This document shows, one piece after another, positions 9,028 to 18,301 of a stretch of DNA of 64,000 nucleotides; position 1 is the stretch's first letter, and every line of letters starts with the position of its first letter. The DNA lies in assembly GCF_001750685.1 (NCBI RefSeq), contig NZ_CP017269.1:310001-374000 (forward strand). Direction: 5' to 3'. The stretch comes from Geosporobacter ferrireducens (GTDB lineage: Bacteria; Bacillota; Clostridia; Peptostreptococcales; Thermotaleaceae). The position numbers and the translations under genes were made by a program. The notes beneath the pieces were generated by a model. The model saw nothing but the letters and a program-made list of their open reading frames with translations. It searched no databases and was not told the origin of the DNA.

Positions 9028-10221
9028 TTACTTTAATAGCTCTTGTGTATCCCTTGCAATCATTAATTCTTCATTTGTCGGAATTACCAGTACTTTCACT
9101 TTAGAGTCATCTGTACTTACAATAACCTCTTTGCCTCTTGTTTTGTTTCTCTCGGAGCATATTTTTACACCCATAAATTCTAGTCCACGAACGATTTCTT
9201 CTCTGTTGGTTGCAGAATTTTCTCCTAAACCTGCTGTAAATACGATGGCATCTACGCCGCCCATCACAGCAGCATAAGCAGCAACATATTTTCTTACGCG
9301 GATATCAAATTTATCTAATGAAAGTTGAGCTCTTTCATTTCCTTCTTTTGCAGCATTTTCAATATCTCTAAAGTCGCTGCTCACACCTGAGATTCCTAAA
9401 ACTCCTGATTTTTTATTTAAAAGGTTATTAATTCCCTCAATATCCAGATTTTCTTTCTCCATAATAAAAGTTACAATAGCCGGATCAAGATCACCGCATC
9501 TCGTTCCCATTGCTAAACCTTCTAACGGCGTAAAGCCCATGCTGGTATCAATAGACTTGCCTCCGTCAATCGCCGTTACACTTGCACCATTCCCCAAGTG
9601 ACAAGTTACGATCTTTAGATCTTCCAGTGGTCTATCTAATAAAGCAGCTGTTCTTTGTGCTACATATTTATGGCTGGTTCCATGGAACCCATATTTTCTA
9701 ATCCCATACTTTTCATAAAGTTCATAAGGAAGCGGGTAAATATAAGAGGATTTGGGCATCGTTTGGTGGAAAGCTGTGTCAAATACACCTACCATTGGCA
9801 CATTTGGCATGATCTCTTTACACGCACTAATACCCATTAAATTTGGAGGGTTATGTAAAGGTGCTAATTCAACACACTCTTCCATCGCTTTAATTACATC
9901 TCCATCAATGATTACTGAACCACTGAATTTTTCACCACCATGAACAACCCTGTGACCTACTGCATTAATTTCATTCATTCCTTTAATCGCACCATGATTT
10001 TCGTCTGTCAATGCTGCGATAACCAACTCAAGAGCCACCTTATGATTCTCCATTGGCTGTTCAATTACTGCTTTTTCTTTGCCTGTAGTCTCATGTTTAA
10101 GAACAGATCCTTCGATACCAATTCTTTCTACGAGTCCTTTTGCCAATACACTCTCATCTCTCATATCCACTAACTGATACTTTAAAGATGAACTGCCACA
10201 GTTAATTACTAATACATTCAT
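9028..10221 (-). CDS. ackA: Acetate kinase
   Basis: AckA interconverts acetyl phosphate plus ADP with acetate plus ATP, the main ATP-yielding fermentative step in many anaerobes. The 397-residue protein is full length. It has the N-terminal [11 protein letters not shown] motif, Arg91 in GHRVVHGG, Asp148 and His180 (FHGTSH), Arg241 in TRCGDLDP and the GLGENS loop near the C-terminus. The start has an AAGGAGG site 9 bases upstream. Its usual partner pta is absent; the neighbour upstream is the divergent tmcAL, so ackA appears monocistronic here. Confidence 0.97.
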   Translation of the reverse strand: MNVLVINCGSSSLKYQLVDMRDESVLAKGLVERIGIEGSVLKHETTGKEKAVIEQPMENHKVALELVIAALTDENHGAIKGMNEINAVGHRVVHGGEKFSGSVIIDGDVIKAMEECVELAPLHNPPNLMGISACKEIMPNVPMVGVFDTAFHQTMPKSSYIYPLPYELYEKYGIRKYGFHGTSHKYVAQRTAALLDRPLEDLKIVTCHLGNGASVTAIDGGKSIDTSMGFTPLEGLAMGTRCGDLDPAIVTFIMEKENLDIEGINNLLNKKSGVLGISGVSSDFRDIENAAKEGNERAQLSLDKFDIRVRKYVAAYAAVMGGVDAIVFTAGLGENSATNREEIVRGLEFMGVKICSERNKTRGKEVIVSTDDSKVKVLVIPTNEELMIARDTQELLK

Positions 10222-10464
10222 TTTTGTTGCCTCCTTAATAAAATTTTAACAAATTAAAGTTCTATAAAAATTTAATTTATCCTTTTTTTAAAGCCTATTA
10301 TATTATAAAATAAAATACTTTTTTTTAAAATAAGAAATTTATTACTTCTTTCTTTTGATATTATTCGTCAAATTTAGTAATATTATTGTTAGAGTATATT
10401 CTTGCAATTTATTGGTAATTTAAAATTGTGCTTCTTTTTATATCTTTATATCGGAGGGCTTTAA

Positions 10465-11703
10465 ATGAAAGTTTTAGGATTTATCACAGAATACAATCCT
10501 TTTCATAATGGACATAAATATCATCTTGCAGCTTCAAAGGATGCAGTAGGCGCCACCCATACAGTTGCTATAATGAGTGGAAATTTTCTTCAAAGAGGAG
10601 AACCTGCCTTAACCCATAAATGGATTCGCGCAAAGATGGCTGTTCGTGAGGGAATTGATCTAGTGATTGAGCTTCCCGTCGCTTATGCATGCAGCAGTGC
10701 AGAATACTTTGCCTTCGGGGCCATATCTCTGCTCCACAAGCTGGGTATAATTGATTCGGTATGCTTTGGCAGTGAAGCCGGAGAATTAAAACCTTTGCTA
10801 AAAATTGCTAAAACACTGTACGAAGAACCATTAGAATACAAAAATTCACTACAAGATTACATAAAAAAAGGATTGCCTTATCCGAAAGCAAGATCTTTGG
10901 CACTTGAGTGCTTCTTAAATCAGAAAAATCTAGCCCCTACAATTTCCTCGCCAAACAACATTCTGGGCATAGAGTATCTTAAAGCGCTTTATCGATTAAA
11001 TAGTTCCATTAAGCCCTATACCATCAAAAGGGTACAGGCGGATTATCATTCTCATCAGCTGGAAGGTACGATCTGCAGTGCTACAGCCATAAGAAAACAT
11101 CTTGCAGAAACAAATAAAGAATCTTCCCTTTTATTCAGTTTTATGCCTAAAGAAAGCTATGCCCTGCTTATGGACAGCATCAAGAATCATCTTGCACCCG
11201 TAACACAATCTTCCTTTGATCAAACCATCCTGTATCATTTAAGATACCTTCAAAAATCAAGGCTGATGGAGTTGTCCGATGTCAGTGAAGGCCTAGAAAA
11301 CCGGATAAAAGAAGCTGCTTACAGCGCAAAAAGTTATGCTGAACTACTGGATTTAATCAAAACAAAGCGCTATACCCTGACCCGCATTCAAAGAATACTC
11401 ATCCATAGCCTTCTGGGTCTTTCAAGACAAGAGCTGCTGTCCATGGCTCATGAAAAAGGCCCTTCCTACGCACGTATACTGGCCTTTACGCAAAAAGGAG
11501 CAGAACTCATTCGATTAATGAAATCTACTTCCTCTATTCCAATCATCAGCAATATTAATAAATCAGCTTTATCGGATACAGCCGCACAAAAAATGTTATT
11601 CTTTGATCTTCTCGCAACAGACATTTATAGCTTGGGGTACCCTGCTATGGAGCATCGTTACGGTGGGTGGGATCATTACATGCAGCCTTACTTTCATCGG
11701 TAA
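10465..11703 (+). CDS. tmcAL: tRNA(Met) cytidine acetate ligase TmcAL (YlbM-like)
   Basis: In Bacillus, TmcAL activates acetate with ATP and acetylates the wobble cytidine of elongator tRNA-Met. The 412-residue protein has the nucleotidyltransferase fold, with GFITEYNPFHNGH at the start (HxGH-type motif, residues 14-17), GNFLQRGEPA and SATAIRKHL (the ISSTxxR equivalent). ATG 10465 follows a CGGAGGG site. It is divergent from ackA and converges on an MBL gene 14 bases away. Using free acetate next to acetate kinase is suggestive, but it is only a neighbourhood observation. Confidence 0.9.
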   Translation: MKVLGFITEYNPFHNGHKYHLAASKDAVGATHTVAIMSGNFLQRGEPALTHKWIRAKMAVREGIDLVIELPVAYACSSAEYFAFGAISLLHKLGIIDSVCFGSEAGELKPLLKIAKTLYEEPLEYKNSLQDYIKKGLPYPKARSLALECFLNQKNLAPTISSPNNILGIEYLKALYRLNSSIKPYTIKRVQADYHSHQLEGTICSATAIRKHLAETNKESSLLFSFMPKESYALLMDSIKNHLAPVTQSSFDQTILYHLRYLQKSRLMELSDVSEGLENRIKEAAYSAKSYAELLDLIKTKRYTLTRIQRILIHSLLGLSRQELLSMAHEKGPSYARILAFTQKGAELIRLMKSTSSIPIISNINKSALSDTAAQKMLFFDLLATDIYSLGYPAMEHRYGGWDHYMQPYFHR

Positions 11704-11717
11704 AAATAATAATTGCC

Positions 11718-12617
11718 CTATATACTTTTTCTTTTCCAAAATACTAGATTATCCACTGTGTTAGCCTCAATTAAGTCTTGTGTTTCCAATCCGCTCAAAT
11801 GTGCTGCCACTGCTGCTTGCAGAAGATAGAATTGGCTTAAGTTATTAACCTGAATGCCGTAGTAGGTACAGACAGATTGAAATATTTGCTCTGTACTTTT
11901 TTCACTCTTTAGTTGTTCTATAATTGTGCTGTCAATCTCATCCAGTCTGGCAATGTTTTTTTCTACTACATCGGTAATATCTGACACCGGACTACTATGA
12001 GCAGGAATATAGTAGCCATAGGTGCTATTTTTTAAATAATTTAGCGTTTTTCTATGTTTAACAATATCTACATTAAAAGGGATTTTATGTTTATCTAAAA
12101 CCTCACTGGATACAAAAGCATCAGCACAAAAAAGAACATTCTCAAATGCTATGCCCATTTGCCCAGGTGAATGTCCCGGCAGAAAAACAATTCCCAATTC
12201 CAGGCCACATACTTCTAGTACTGCCTCTCTTTCCTTGATGACATAGTCAATCTTTGAGGGTTTTGCCATGAGAAATTTATTTTGCAAACTCTTTAGCGGG
12301 TGCGCACCTGAAAACAGATATAGGGGCTCCAGATAAGGATAGCGAATAATTGCCTCCTCAATTTCAGAGGCAAATGTCTTTGCATCTGTCTGACTCTGTA
12401 TATAAGCATTGCCGCCACAGTGATCTGCATGAGAGTGGGTATTTATTACAGCAGTTACCTTCAGGCCTTCTTTCTTTAAGGTATTTAATATTTTTTTTCC
12501 AGTATGATCCTCCAGACCTGTGTCAATTAGAATCGCATTGTCCTCATGAACAATACAGCCAATGTTTACTACATTTGGGATATAGTAAATCTTCTCTGTT
12601 ATTCTTTTTAATTCCAT
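11718..12617 (-). CDS. MBL-fold metallo-hydrolase
   Basis: This 299-residue protein belongs to the metallo-beta-lactamase superfamily. The metal motif THSHADHCGG gives His61, His63, Asp65 and His66. Further ligands are His in LPGHSPGQMG, Asp in LFCADAF and His in YIPAHSSP. It therefore binds two metals. The C-terminal third (about 215-290) resembles the helical extension of hydrolases acting on thioesters or similar substrates. The true substrate cannot be told from sequence. Start 12617 follows AAGGAGAA. It lies alone between two plus-strand genes. Confidence 0.75.
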   Translation of the reverse strand: MELKRITEKIYYIPNVVNIGCIVHEDNAILIDTGLEDHTGKKILNTLKKEGLKVTAVINTHSHADHCGGNAYIQSQTDAKTFASEIEEAIIRYPYLEPLYLFSGAHPLKSLQNKFLMAKPSKIDYVIKEREAVLEVCGLELGIVFLPGHSPGQMGIAFENVLFCADAFVSSEVLDKHKIPFNVDIVKHRKTLNYLKNSTYGYYIPAHSSPVSDITDVVEKNIARLDEIDSTIIEQLKSEKSTEQIFQSVCTYYGIQVNNLSQFYLLQAAVAAHLSGLETQDLIEANTVDNLVFWKRKSI

Positions 12618-12772
12618 AGATCATTCTCCTTCGTATAGATTCTATAAATAGTACTTTCGATGTAGAGGAGGAAATACCTTTCTTTTCCAAAGTCTAAATG
12701 CCTCAATTATTGTAATAAAATTTACCTGCCCCCATATACATATGATAGAACCTATCTTTGAGGGGGCGGATC

Positions 12773-14047
12773 ATGAAACTGCTCATTTTATTCAGTCTAT
12801 TCATCTTTTTTTTACTATGTAAGAAATTACGTTTACAACAGCACCTCGGCTATGCTATACTTGTACTTCTTGTCACAACCATTACCTTAAGCATGATCTT
12901 TTACCCTAAGGAAGCTGTTGATGCTGCAAAGACAGGTGTTGATACCTGGTTTAATATTGTATTTCCTGCACTGCTTCCCTTTTTTATTGGTGCCGAACTG
13001 ATGGTTGGATTAGGGGTTGTCCGTTTTATGGGCGTTTTATTAGAGCCAATTATTCGTCCTTTATTTAATGTACCCGGTGAAGCTTCTTTCGTTTTTGCCA
13101 TGAGCATTACTTCGGGCTATCCTGTAGGCGTGAAGCTTACCTCAAAGCTTCGAGAACAGGGTATTGTTAGTAGAGTTGAAGCCCAGCGAATGGTATCCTT
13201 CTGCAGTACCTCCGGACCTTTATTTCTAATCGGTGCTGTATCCATTGGCATGTTTCATAATCCACAACTGGGAGTGACCCTATCTCTCTCCCACTATTTA
13301 GGTGCCATTGCCACCGGTTTGCTTTTTCGATTTTATCACTGCGAAAAAAGAGCTTCTCTCCAAAGCTTAGCACACAAGGGTTATTTTTCAAGGGCTTTCC
13401 GCGAGATGTCTGCAACTTACAAAAACAATAACAAATCCTTTGGTCTTTTGATGGGAGAAGCTGTAAAGAATTCTATTGAAACTATGCTTGCAGTAGGAGG
13501 ATTCATTATTATCTTTTCTGTAATTATAAGGATTTTTCAGCTCACTGGCATTATTCAATGGCTTTCTACCGCTTTCTCAACTCCGCTGTCTTTGTTTGGC
13601 TTACATCAGAATCTCCATCCTGCGTTTATCAGCGGAATTTTTGAAATTACGATAGGTTGTAAGTTAGCTTCCGAAATTCAGAACATTACTTTTCTTCAGC
13701 AAGCGATTTTCACCACTATGGTAATCTCTTGGAGTGGACTCTCAATTCATGCTCAAGCTATAAGCCTCCTTAGTAAAACGGATATTCGCACGAATATATA
13801 TATCTTCTCAAAGCTCTTACATGCTATATTATCAAGCAGTATGGTTTTTCTGGTATCCCCCTTAGTTACTGCTGCTTCAAAACATATTATACTCCCAGTA
13901 TTTTTACATACACCTGAAATTTCACCCTTTGAGAATTGGCTAAAAAACCTGTTGTTCTCCTTTGAGCTCTTTCTTATTATAACCTTTACTGCTTTAAGCA
14001 TTTCTCTTTTATTGCCTTGGATTTTCCATTTATACGAAAAAAAATGA
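12773..14047 (+). CDS. ylbJ: Sporulation integral membrane protein YlbJ
   Basis: YlbJ is a multi-pass membrane protein needed for spore cortex formation in Bacillus and is made in the mother cell under sigma E; the transported substrate is unknown. ATG 12773 (424 residues) follows GAGGGGGCGG; an upstream TTG overlaps the site. I count about eight hydrophobic segments. A conserved stretch, FPALLPFFIGAELMVGLGVV, precedes SITSGYPVGVKL, a nucleoside-recognition-like (Gate) motif. Its start lies near rsmD-coaD, as in Bacillus, but here it is on the opposite strand. A bidirectional hairpin closes it. Confidence 0.9.
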   Translation: MKLLILFSLFIFFLLCKKLRLQQHLGYAILVLLVTTITLSMIFYPKEAVDAAKTGVDTWFNIVFPALLPFFIGAELMVGLGVVRFMGVLLEPIIRPLFNVPGEASFVFAMSITSGYPVGVKLTSKLREQGIVSRVEAQRMVSFCSTSGPLFLIGAVSIGMFHNPQLGVTLSLSHYLGAIATGLLFRFYHCEKRASLQSLAHKGYFSRAFREMSATYKNNNKSFGLLMGEAVKNSIETMLAVGGFIIIFSVIIRIFQLTGIIQWLSTAFSTPLSLFGLHQNLHPAFISGIFEITIGCKLASEIQNITFLQQAIFTTMVISWSGLSIHAQAISLLSKTDIRTNIYIFSKLLHAILSSSMVFLVSPLVTAASKHIILPVFLHTPEISPFENWLKNLLFSFELFLIITFTALSISLLLPWIFHLYEKK

Positions 14048-14065
14048 AGGCTTTATCCCTTCATT
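14043..14065. terminator. Bidirectional terminator between ylbJ and the coiled-coil gene
   Basis: An 8-bp stem (14043-14050 with 14058-14065) with a 7-base loop has T-rich DNA on both sides when read in each direction. It overlaps the last bases of both convergent genes. Confidence 0.7.
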
Positions 14066-14502
14066 CCTTTTAACTCTTTTCGATTCTGTTTAATGGTATC
14101 TATCATATCAATGAAATTTTGTTCTAATCCACCCAATAATTCGTCTGCATATTGTCTTGCGCCAATTCGAATTTCTTTCGCATTCACCTGCGCTTGGGAG
14201 ATAATTTCTTCTCCTCTTTTTTGTGCTAGCTTAGTGATTTCATCTTTTTCAACCATTTCTTCTATATGTCGTTTTGCATCCTGTAAGACTGAATCTGCTT
14301 CCTGTTGTGCTTCAATTAATATTCGTTGTCTCTCTTCCTTGATCCATTGTGCTTGTTTAATTTCATCGGGCAGCTGAATTCTGACTTCTTTGATAATATC
14401 CAGGATTTCTCCTTTATCAATAAACACTTTTCCTGCAAATGGAATCGAAGAACTATTCTCAATAATGTCTTCTAGCTCATCAATGAGTTTCAACACGTTC
14501 AT
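14053..14502 (-). CDS. Coiled-coil protein resembling ATP synthase subunit B or H
   Basis: This 149-residue protein is mostly charged helix. A long alpha-helical region (about 45-145) is rich in Glu, Gln, Lys and Ala, for example AQQEADSVLQDAKRHIEEM. Such proteins are often annotated as V-type ATPase subunit H-like or simply ATPase. No other ATPase subunit is nearby, so an energy-coupling role is unlikely. The location after coaD is common in Clostridia. Start 14502 follows AGGGGG. Function is unknown. Confidence 0.7.
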   Translation of the reverse strand: MNVLKLIDELEDIIENSSSIPFAGKVFIDKGEILDIIKEVRIQLPDEIKQAQWIKEERQRILIEAQQEADSVLQDAKRHIEEMVEKDEITKLAQKRGEEIISQAQVNAKEIRIGARQYADELLGGLEQNFIDMIDTIKQNRKELKGMKG

Positions 14503-14527
14503 GAATCAAATTCCCCCTTTTTGATCT

Positions 14528-15007
14528 TTATTCTCGATATTTCTTTATCATTGCAGCCAATACTTCATCTGGAACCAGGCCCTTAATACACCCTTTAAAC
14601 TTAAAAACTTCTTTTACTAAACTAGAGCTTAGATAAGAATACTCACTGCTTGTCATCATAAATACAGTTTCAACATCAGCATTTAGCTTTCTATTCATAA
14701 GCGCCATTTGAAATTCATATTCGAAATCCGATACAGCTCTTAATCCTTTAACAATACTGTGAATCCCTTTTTGATTAACGTAATCAACAAGCAGACCAGA
14801 AAAACAATCTACCTCCACATTCGGCAGCTCCTCGGTTACTTGTTTTAATAAATCTAACCGCTCTTTAACATCGAAAAGTGGATTCTTACTTTGGTTGTGA
14901 AGTACTGCTACGATAACTTTATCAAATAGCTTTGCTGATCTTTTGATGATATCCAAATGTCCATTGGTTACCGGGTCAAAACTACCTGGATATACTGCGA
15001 TTTTCAT
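14528..15007 (-). CDS. coaD: Phosphopantetheine adenylyltransferase
   Basis: CoaD transfers AMP from ATP to 4'-phosphopantetheine, the penultimate step of CoA synthesis. The 159-residue protein has the normal length. The nucleotidyltransferase motifs are [16 protein letters not shown] near the N-terminus (T/HxGH) and [12 protein letters not shown] near residues 122-133, corresponding to the ISSTxxR region. Start 15007 follows GAGGAGG. It begins 3 bases after the end of rsmD, the standard rsmD-coaD pair. Confidence 0.96.
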   Translation of the reverse strand: MKIAVYPGSFDPVTNGHLDIIKRSAKLFDKVIVAVLHNQSKNPLFDVKERLDLLKQVTEELPNVEVDCFSGLLVDYVNQKGIHSIVKGLRAVSDFEYEFQMALMNRKLNADVETVFMMTSSEYSYLSSSLVKEVFKFKGCIKGLVPDEVLAAMIKKYRE

Positions 15008-15009
15008 TA

Positions 15010-15564
15010 CTATGCCTCCTCAGAATAGATCGATATGGTTGTATTTCCGTATTTTCTGTTTTTAATTCTTGTTAGTTTTGCAAATTTCTCCGGCAAAACA
15101 TCCTTGCTATCATGCTCTATTACAATGATCCCAGTACTAGAAAGCAACCCTTCCTCTTCTATAGCTTGTACACAGGGTATAATAAAACCTTTCAAATAGG
15201 GAGGATCCATAAAAACAATATCATATTTTTGCTCCAAGTGAGCTAATTCTCGAATCGTTTTAAGGGCTTCCTGATGAAAAACTTTACTTTTTTCTTTAAA
15301 ACCAGTTATTTCAATATTCTCACAAATAACACGAATACTGTTTTTATTATTATCGACAAAAATTGCTTTTTCTGCACCCCTACTTAATGCCTCTATACCA
15401 AGATTTCCTGTACCGGAAAACAAATCTAAAACATAGCTTTCCAGTAAGTAGGGATGTAATATACTGAATATGGATTCCTTAATCCGATCTGTTGTAGGTC
15501 TTGTAGCAAGTCCAACAGGTGATTTTAAACGTCTGCCCTTTGCTAATCCGGCAATAACCCTCAA
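15010..15564 (-). CDS. rsmD: 16S rRNA (guanine(966)-N2)-methyltransferase
   Basis: RsmD methylates G966 of 16S rRNA using SAM. The 184-residue protein carries the SAM-binding [19 protein letters not shown] segment (in part) and the catalytic DPPY motif in [11 protein letters not shown]. The N-terminal [15 protein letters not shown] and [14 protein letters not shown] motifs are diagnostic. The start is a TTG at 15564, with AAGGAG about 10 bases upstream; the nearby ATG runs into a stop. It is cotranscribed with coaD. Confidence 0.95.
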   Translation of the reverse strand: MRVIAGLAKGRRLKSPVGLATRPTTDRIKESIFSILHPYLLESYVLDLFSGTGNLGIEALSRGAEKAIFVDNNKNSIRVICENIEITGFKEKSKVFHQEALKTIRELAHLEQKYDIVFMDPPYLKGFIIPCVQAIEEEGLLSSTGIIVIEHDSKDVLPEKFAKLTRIKNRKYGNTTISIYSEEA

Positions 15565-15740
15565 ATGTCCATCGCTCCTTTCAATAACTATATTTTAGCA
15601 TATATTAACAAAATGAAAAGTAGTATTTCGGAAAAGTTCATTTACCTATCTGAATAATATTCTTTCCGAATACACATATTATATATAAGCACAGCAAAAT
15701 AAAATTCCCCTTAGAGCTCTTCCTTCATTTCTCCTCTCCC

Positions 15741-15770
15741 AATACTGGTGTTTATGCACCAGTATTTTTT
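15741..15770 (+). terminator. Orphan plus-strand terminator-like hairpin
   Basis: AATACTGGTG pairs with CACCAGTATT around a 6-base loop and is followed by TTTTTTA on the plus strand. No plus-strand gene precedes it. A second, bulged inverted repeat lies at 15623-15636 with 15662-15673. Either this is the end of an unannotated small RNA, or it is a secondary hairpin downstream of the minus-strand SASP gene. Confidence 0.5.
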
Positions 15771-15802
15771 ATTCTAAATTCTTTATCAGAGTTTTTGGGG
15801 TA

Positions 15803-15841
15803 AAATACAAAGAAGAGATGTTTTCATCTCTTCTTTGTATT
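15803..15841 (-). terminator. Hairpin terminating the SASP gene
   Basis: A 17-bp stem (15804-15820 with 15825-15841) with a TTTT loop lies 13 bases past the SASP stop codon. The U run after the stem is short, but the stem is very stable. Confidence 0.8.
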
Positions 15842-15854
15842 ATATAAACCCTAA

Positions 15855-16067
15855 TTATTTTCCAGAAAGCTGTCTTTCAGCCATTTCTACTAATCTTTTT
15901 GTCATGTATCCGCCTACATAACCATTTTGTCTTGCTGTAAGGTTTCCCTTATCAACTGTTTGATAGTTGCTTAATCCTAGTTCGCTAGCAATTTCATATT
16001 TCATAGAATTTAATGCCGCTTTTGCTTCAGGAACTACCTTTTGGTTATTATTGTTGTTAGTTGTCAT
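15855..16067 (-). CDS. Alpha/beta-type small acid-soluble spore protein
   Basis: These proteins coat DNA in the dormant spore, protect it from UV and heat, and are degraded on germination. The start is ATG 16067 (70 residues), preceded by AGGAGG 11 bases upstream; a GTG four codons earlier overlaps the site. The protein has the family signature: KYEIASELGL, including the germination-protease cleavage region, and NGYVGGYMTKRLVEMAERQL. The N-terminus is Asn-rich. Expression is expected in the forespore under sigma G, and sigG is in this window at 63194. It stands alone between recG and rsmD. Confidence 0.95.
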   Translation of the reverse strand: MTTNNNNNQKVVPEAKAALNSMKYEIASELGLSNYQTVDKGNLTARQNGYVGGYMTKRLVEMAERQLSGK

Positions 16068-16170
16068 TTTCTTTATCACCTCCTATAACCTTGTAGTATT
16101 AATGTAACCAGTATTTTTCGAATTATATCTAGAACATTTTTACTATTTAGTAACAGAATGGCAATCCTTG

Positions 16171-18234
16171 TCATAGTCCAATCTCTTCCATTTTTTCTTG
16201 AAATGCTTCCAGTAGTTTTCTCCTTAATCCCTTGTTTTTTTCTAAATGTAACCCTGGGTCTTCAGCCAATACTTTTTTCGCTTCAACCTGAACCTGATGT
16301 AAAATTTTAATATGCTTAAACAAATTGGCAATTTTTAATTCCGGAAGACCATGTTGCCTTGTTCCAAAGAATTCTCCGGGTCCTCTTAATGCCAGATCCT
16401 TTTCTGCTATAACAAATCCATCTGTACTTCCTTCCATAATCTTCATTCTTTCCAGTGTAATTGGATTTTTACCGTAGTTAATCAAAATGCAATAAGACTG
16501 ATAGCTGCCTCTTCCAACTCTTCCACGCAGCTGATGAAGCTGTGCCAAGCCAAATCTTTCACTATTTTCAATAACCATTACAGAAGCATTAGGAACATTT
16601 ACACCTACCTCGATTACGGTAGTAGATACCAATAGATCTATCTCCCCTGACTTAAAGGTCTTCATTAAATTTTCTTTCTCGGCACTTTTCATTTTTCCAT
16701 GGAGCAGTCCGACCCGCATATCCTGAAAATACTCTTTTGTCAGTTCTTCATATAGTTCTACGGTAGATCTAGCTTCAATATTTTCAGATTCCTCAATTAA
16801 TGGACATACAATATAAGCTTGTCTGCCCTCTTGAATTTGCTTTCTAACAAAATTATATACTCTTTTTCTCTTATTTTCATCTACACAATAGGTTTCAATA
16901 GCCTTTCTGCCTGGGGGCAATTGATCAATAACAGATATATCCAAATCTCCATATAGTATTAAAGCAAGAGTTCTTGGAATCGGGGTTGCAGTCATTACCA
17001 ATATATCTGGGTTTAACCCTTTATTCGATAACTTTACACGCTGTCGTACACCAAAACGATGCTGCTCATCAGTTATGGCCAATCCCAGCTTGTGAAACCG
17101 AACATTGTCCTGTATAACTGCATGGGTTCCTACAACTATATCTACTTTGCCTATTTCAATCTCTTCTAATATCTTTTCTTTATTTCTTTTGGTTATGCTT
17201 CCGGATAATAAAACAGTTTTCACTCCCAGTGGTTCTAACAGTGCATGAATCGTATCATAATGCTGTTCTGCTAAAATTTCTGTGGGCGCCATAAAAACAC
17301 TCTGATAATTATTTAATACAGCCTTATACAGTGCTATGATTGCTATGATTGTTTTTCCCGATCCCACATCGCCTTGCACTAGGCGATTCATGATCCTGCT
17401 GCTTTCCATATCTTCTTCAATCTCTTCCAAGACCTTTTTCTGGGATTCTGTTAATTGGAAAGGAAGCTGCTTTATAAAATCATTCAGTTGTGGCATTTTA
17501 TTGAAAGCAATCCCTTCCCGATTCTCATCTAACTGTCCCTTTGTCAATAAAAGTCCTAATTGAAGTATCAGTAATTCTTCAAAGATCAACCGATATTTTG
17601 CGATACGCAGATTTTGTGATGAGGAGGGAAAATGAATATTTTGAAGTGCAAAGTCCAAACTGCAAAGCTTATTTTTCTTCAAAATATCCTCAGGTAAGAA
17701 CTCTTGAATCAATGTTGCCCCATTTGAAAATATAAATTTTTGTAATGCATAAAAATCCTTTTGTGATAATCCTTCAGTTAGCCTGTAAATAGGCATAATT
17801 TGTTGAAACGCCTGATGCTGCTCATCTTTTATAAAAGAATACTCTGGGTGCAGAATTTGAACGGTGTAAAAATCAATTTTCACCTTCCCGTGTACAAATA
17901 TTTTATCGTCAGGCTGAAATACTTGTTTTATAAACGGCGTATTATAGAATACTAACTGGGCCGTACCAGTAGCATCCTTAACAGGAAGGGTATAAATTTT
18001 CAGCTTCCTTCTAATGCTTTTCTCCTGAATCTTCCCGCACACCTCAAGATACAAGGAGGTTTTTTCTCCATCCACTAGCCCTTGCACAGTCTTTACCGAC
18101 CTTCTGTCTTCATATTCGCGGGGAAAGGTATAAATAAGATCTTCTACTGTAAAAATAGATAAGCGTTGCAATAGTTTTTGCTTTTTGGGCCCAACACCTT
18201 TCAAATATTGAACTGGTTGTTTTAATGACTCCAT
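16171..18234 (-). CDS. recG: ATP-dependent DNA helicase RecG
   Basis: RecG is a monomeric branch-migration helicase that remodels stalled forks and Holliday junctions. The 687-residue protein has an N-terminal wedge and OB-fold region (about 1-160), Walker A GDVGSGKT at 288-295, the DEQH box in ITDEQHRFGVRQR, motif III TATPIPRTLAL, and motif VI GLAQLHQLRGRVGRG. The C-terminal RecG-specific helix follows DLALRGPGEFFGTRQHG. Start 18234 follows AAAGGGG. It sits 67 bases after the DAK2 gene, the usual Firmicute order. Confidence 0.97.
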   Translation of the reverse strand: MESLKQPVQYLKGVGPKKQKLLQRLSIFTVEDLIYTFPREYEDRRSVKTVQGLVDGEKTSLYLEVCGKIQEKSIRRKLKIYTLPVKDATGTAQLVFYNTPFIKQVFQPDDKIFVHGKVKIDFYTVQILHPEYSFIKDEQHQAFQQIMPIYRLTEGLSQKDFYALQKFIFSNGATLIQEFLPEDILKKNKLCSLDFALQNIHFPSSSQNLRIAKYRLIFEELLILQLGLLLTKGQLDENREGIAFNKMPQLNDFIKQLPFQLTESQKKVLEEIEEDMESSRIMNRLVQGDVGSGKTIIAIIALYKAVLNNYQSVFMAPTEILAEQHYDTIHALLEPLGVKTVLLSGSITKRNKEKILEEIEIGKVDIVVGTHAVIQDNVRFHKLGLAITDEQHRFGVRQRVKLSNKGLNPDILVMTATPIPRTLALILYGDLDISVIDQLPPGRKAIETYCVDENKRKRVYNFVRKQIQEGRQAYIVCPLIEESENIEARSTVELYEELTKEYFQDMRVGLLHGKMKSAEKENLMKTFKSGEIDLLVSTTVIEVGVNVPNASVMVIENSERFGLAQLHQLRGRVGRGSYQSYCILINYGKNPITLERMKIMEGSTDGFVIAEKDLALRGPGEFFGTRQHGLPELKIANLFKHIKILHQVQVEAKKVLAEDPGLHLEKNKGLRRKLLEAFQEKMEEIGL

Positions 18235-18301
18235 ATAAATCCCCTTTCATCGGCGGTAAAAGATAGTTTAAAGAAAAAAAGGAAACGACCCTCGTCATTT
18301 C

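Noticed and set aside
16068..16150. Search for a sigma G promoter ahead of the SASP gene
   Set aside because: A CATTAATA-like string is present, but its spacing and -35 element do not fit the sigma G consensus well enough to report as a feature.
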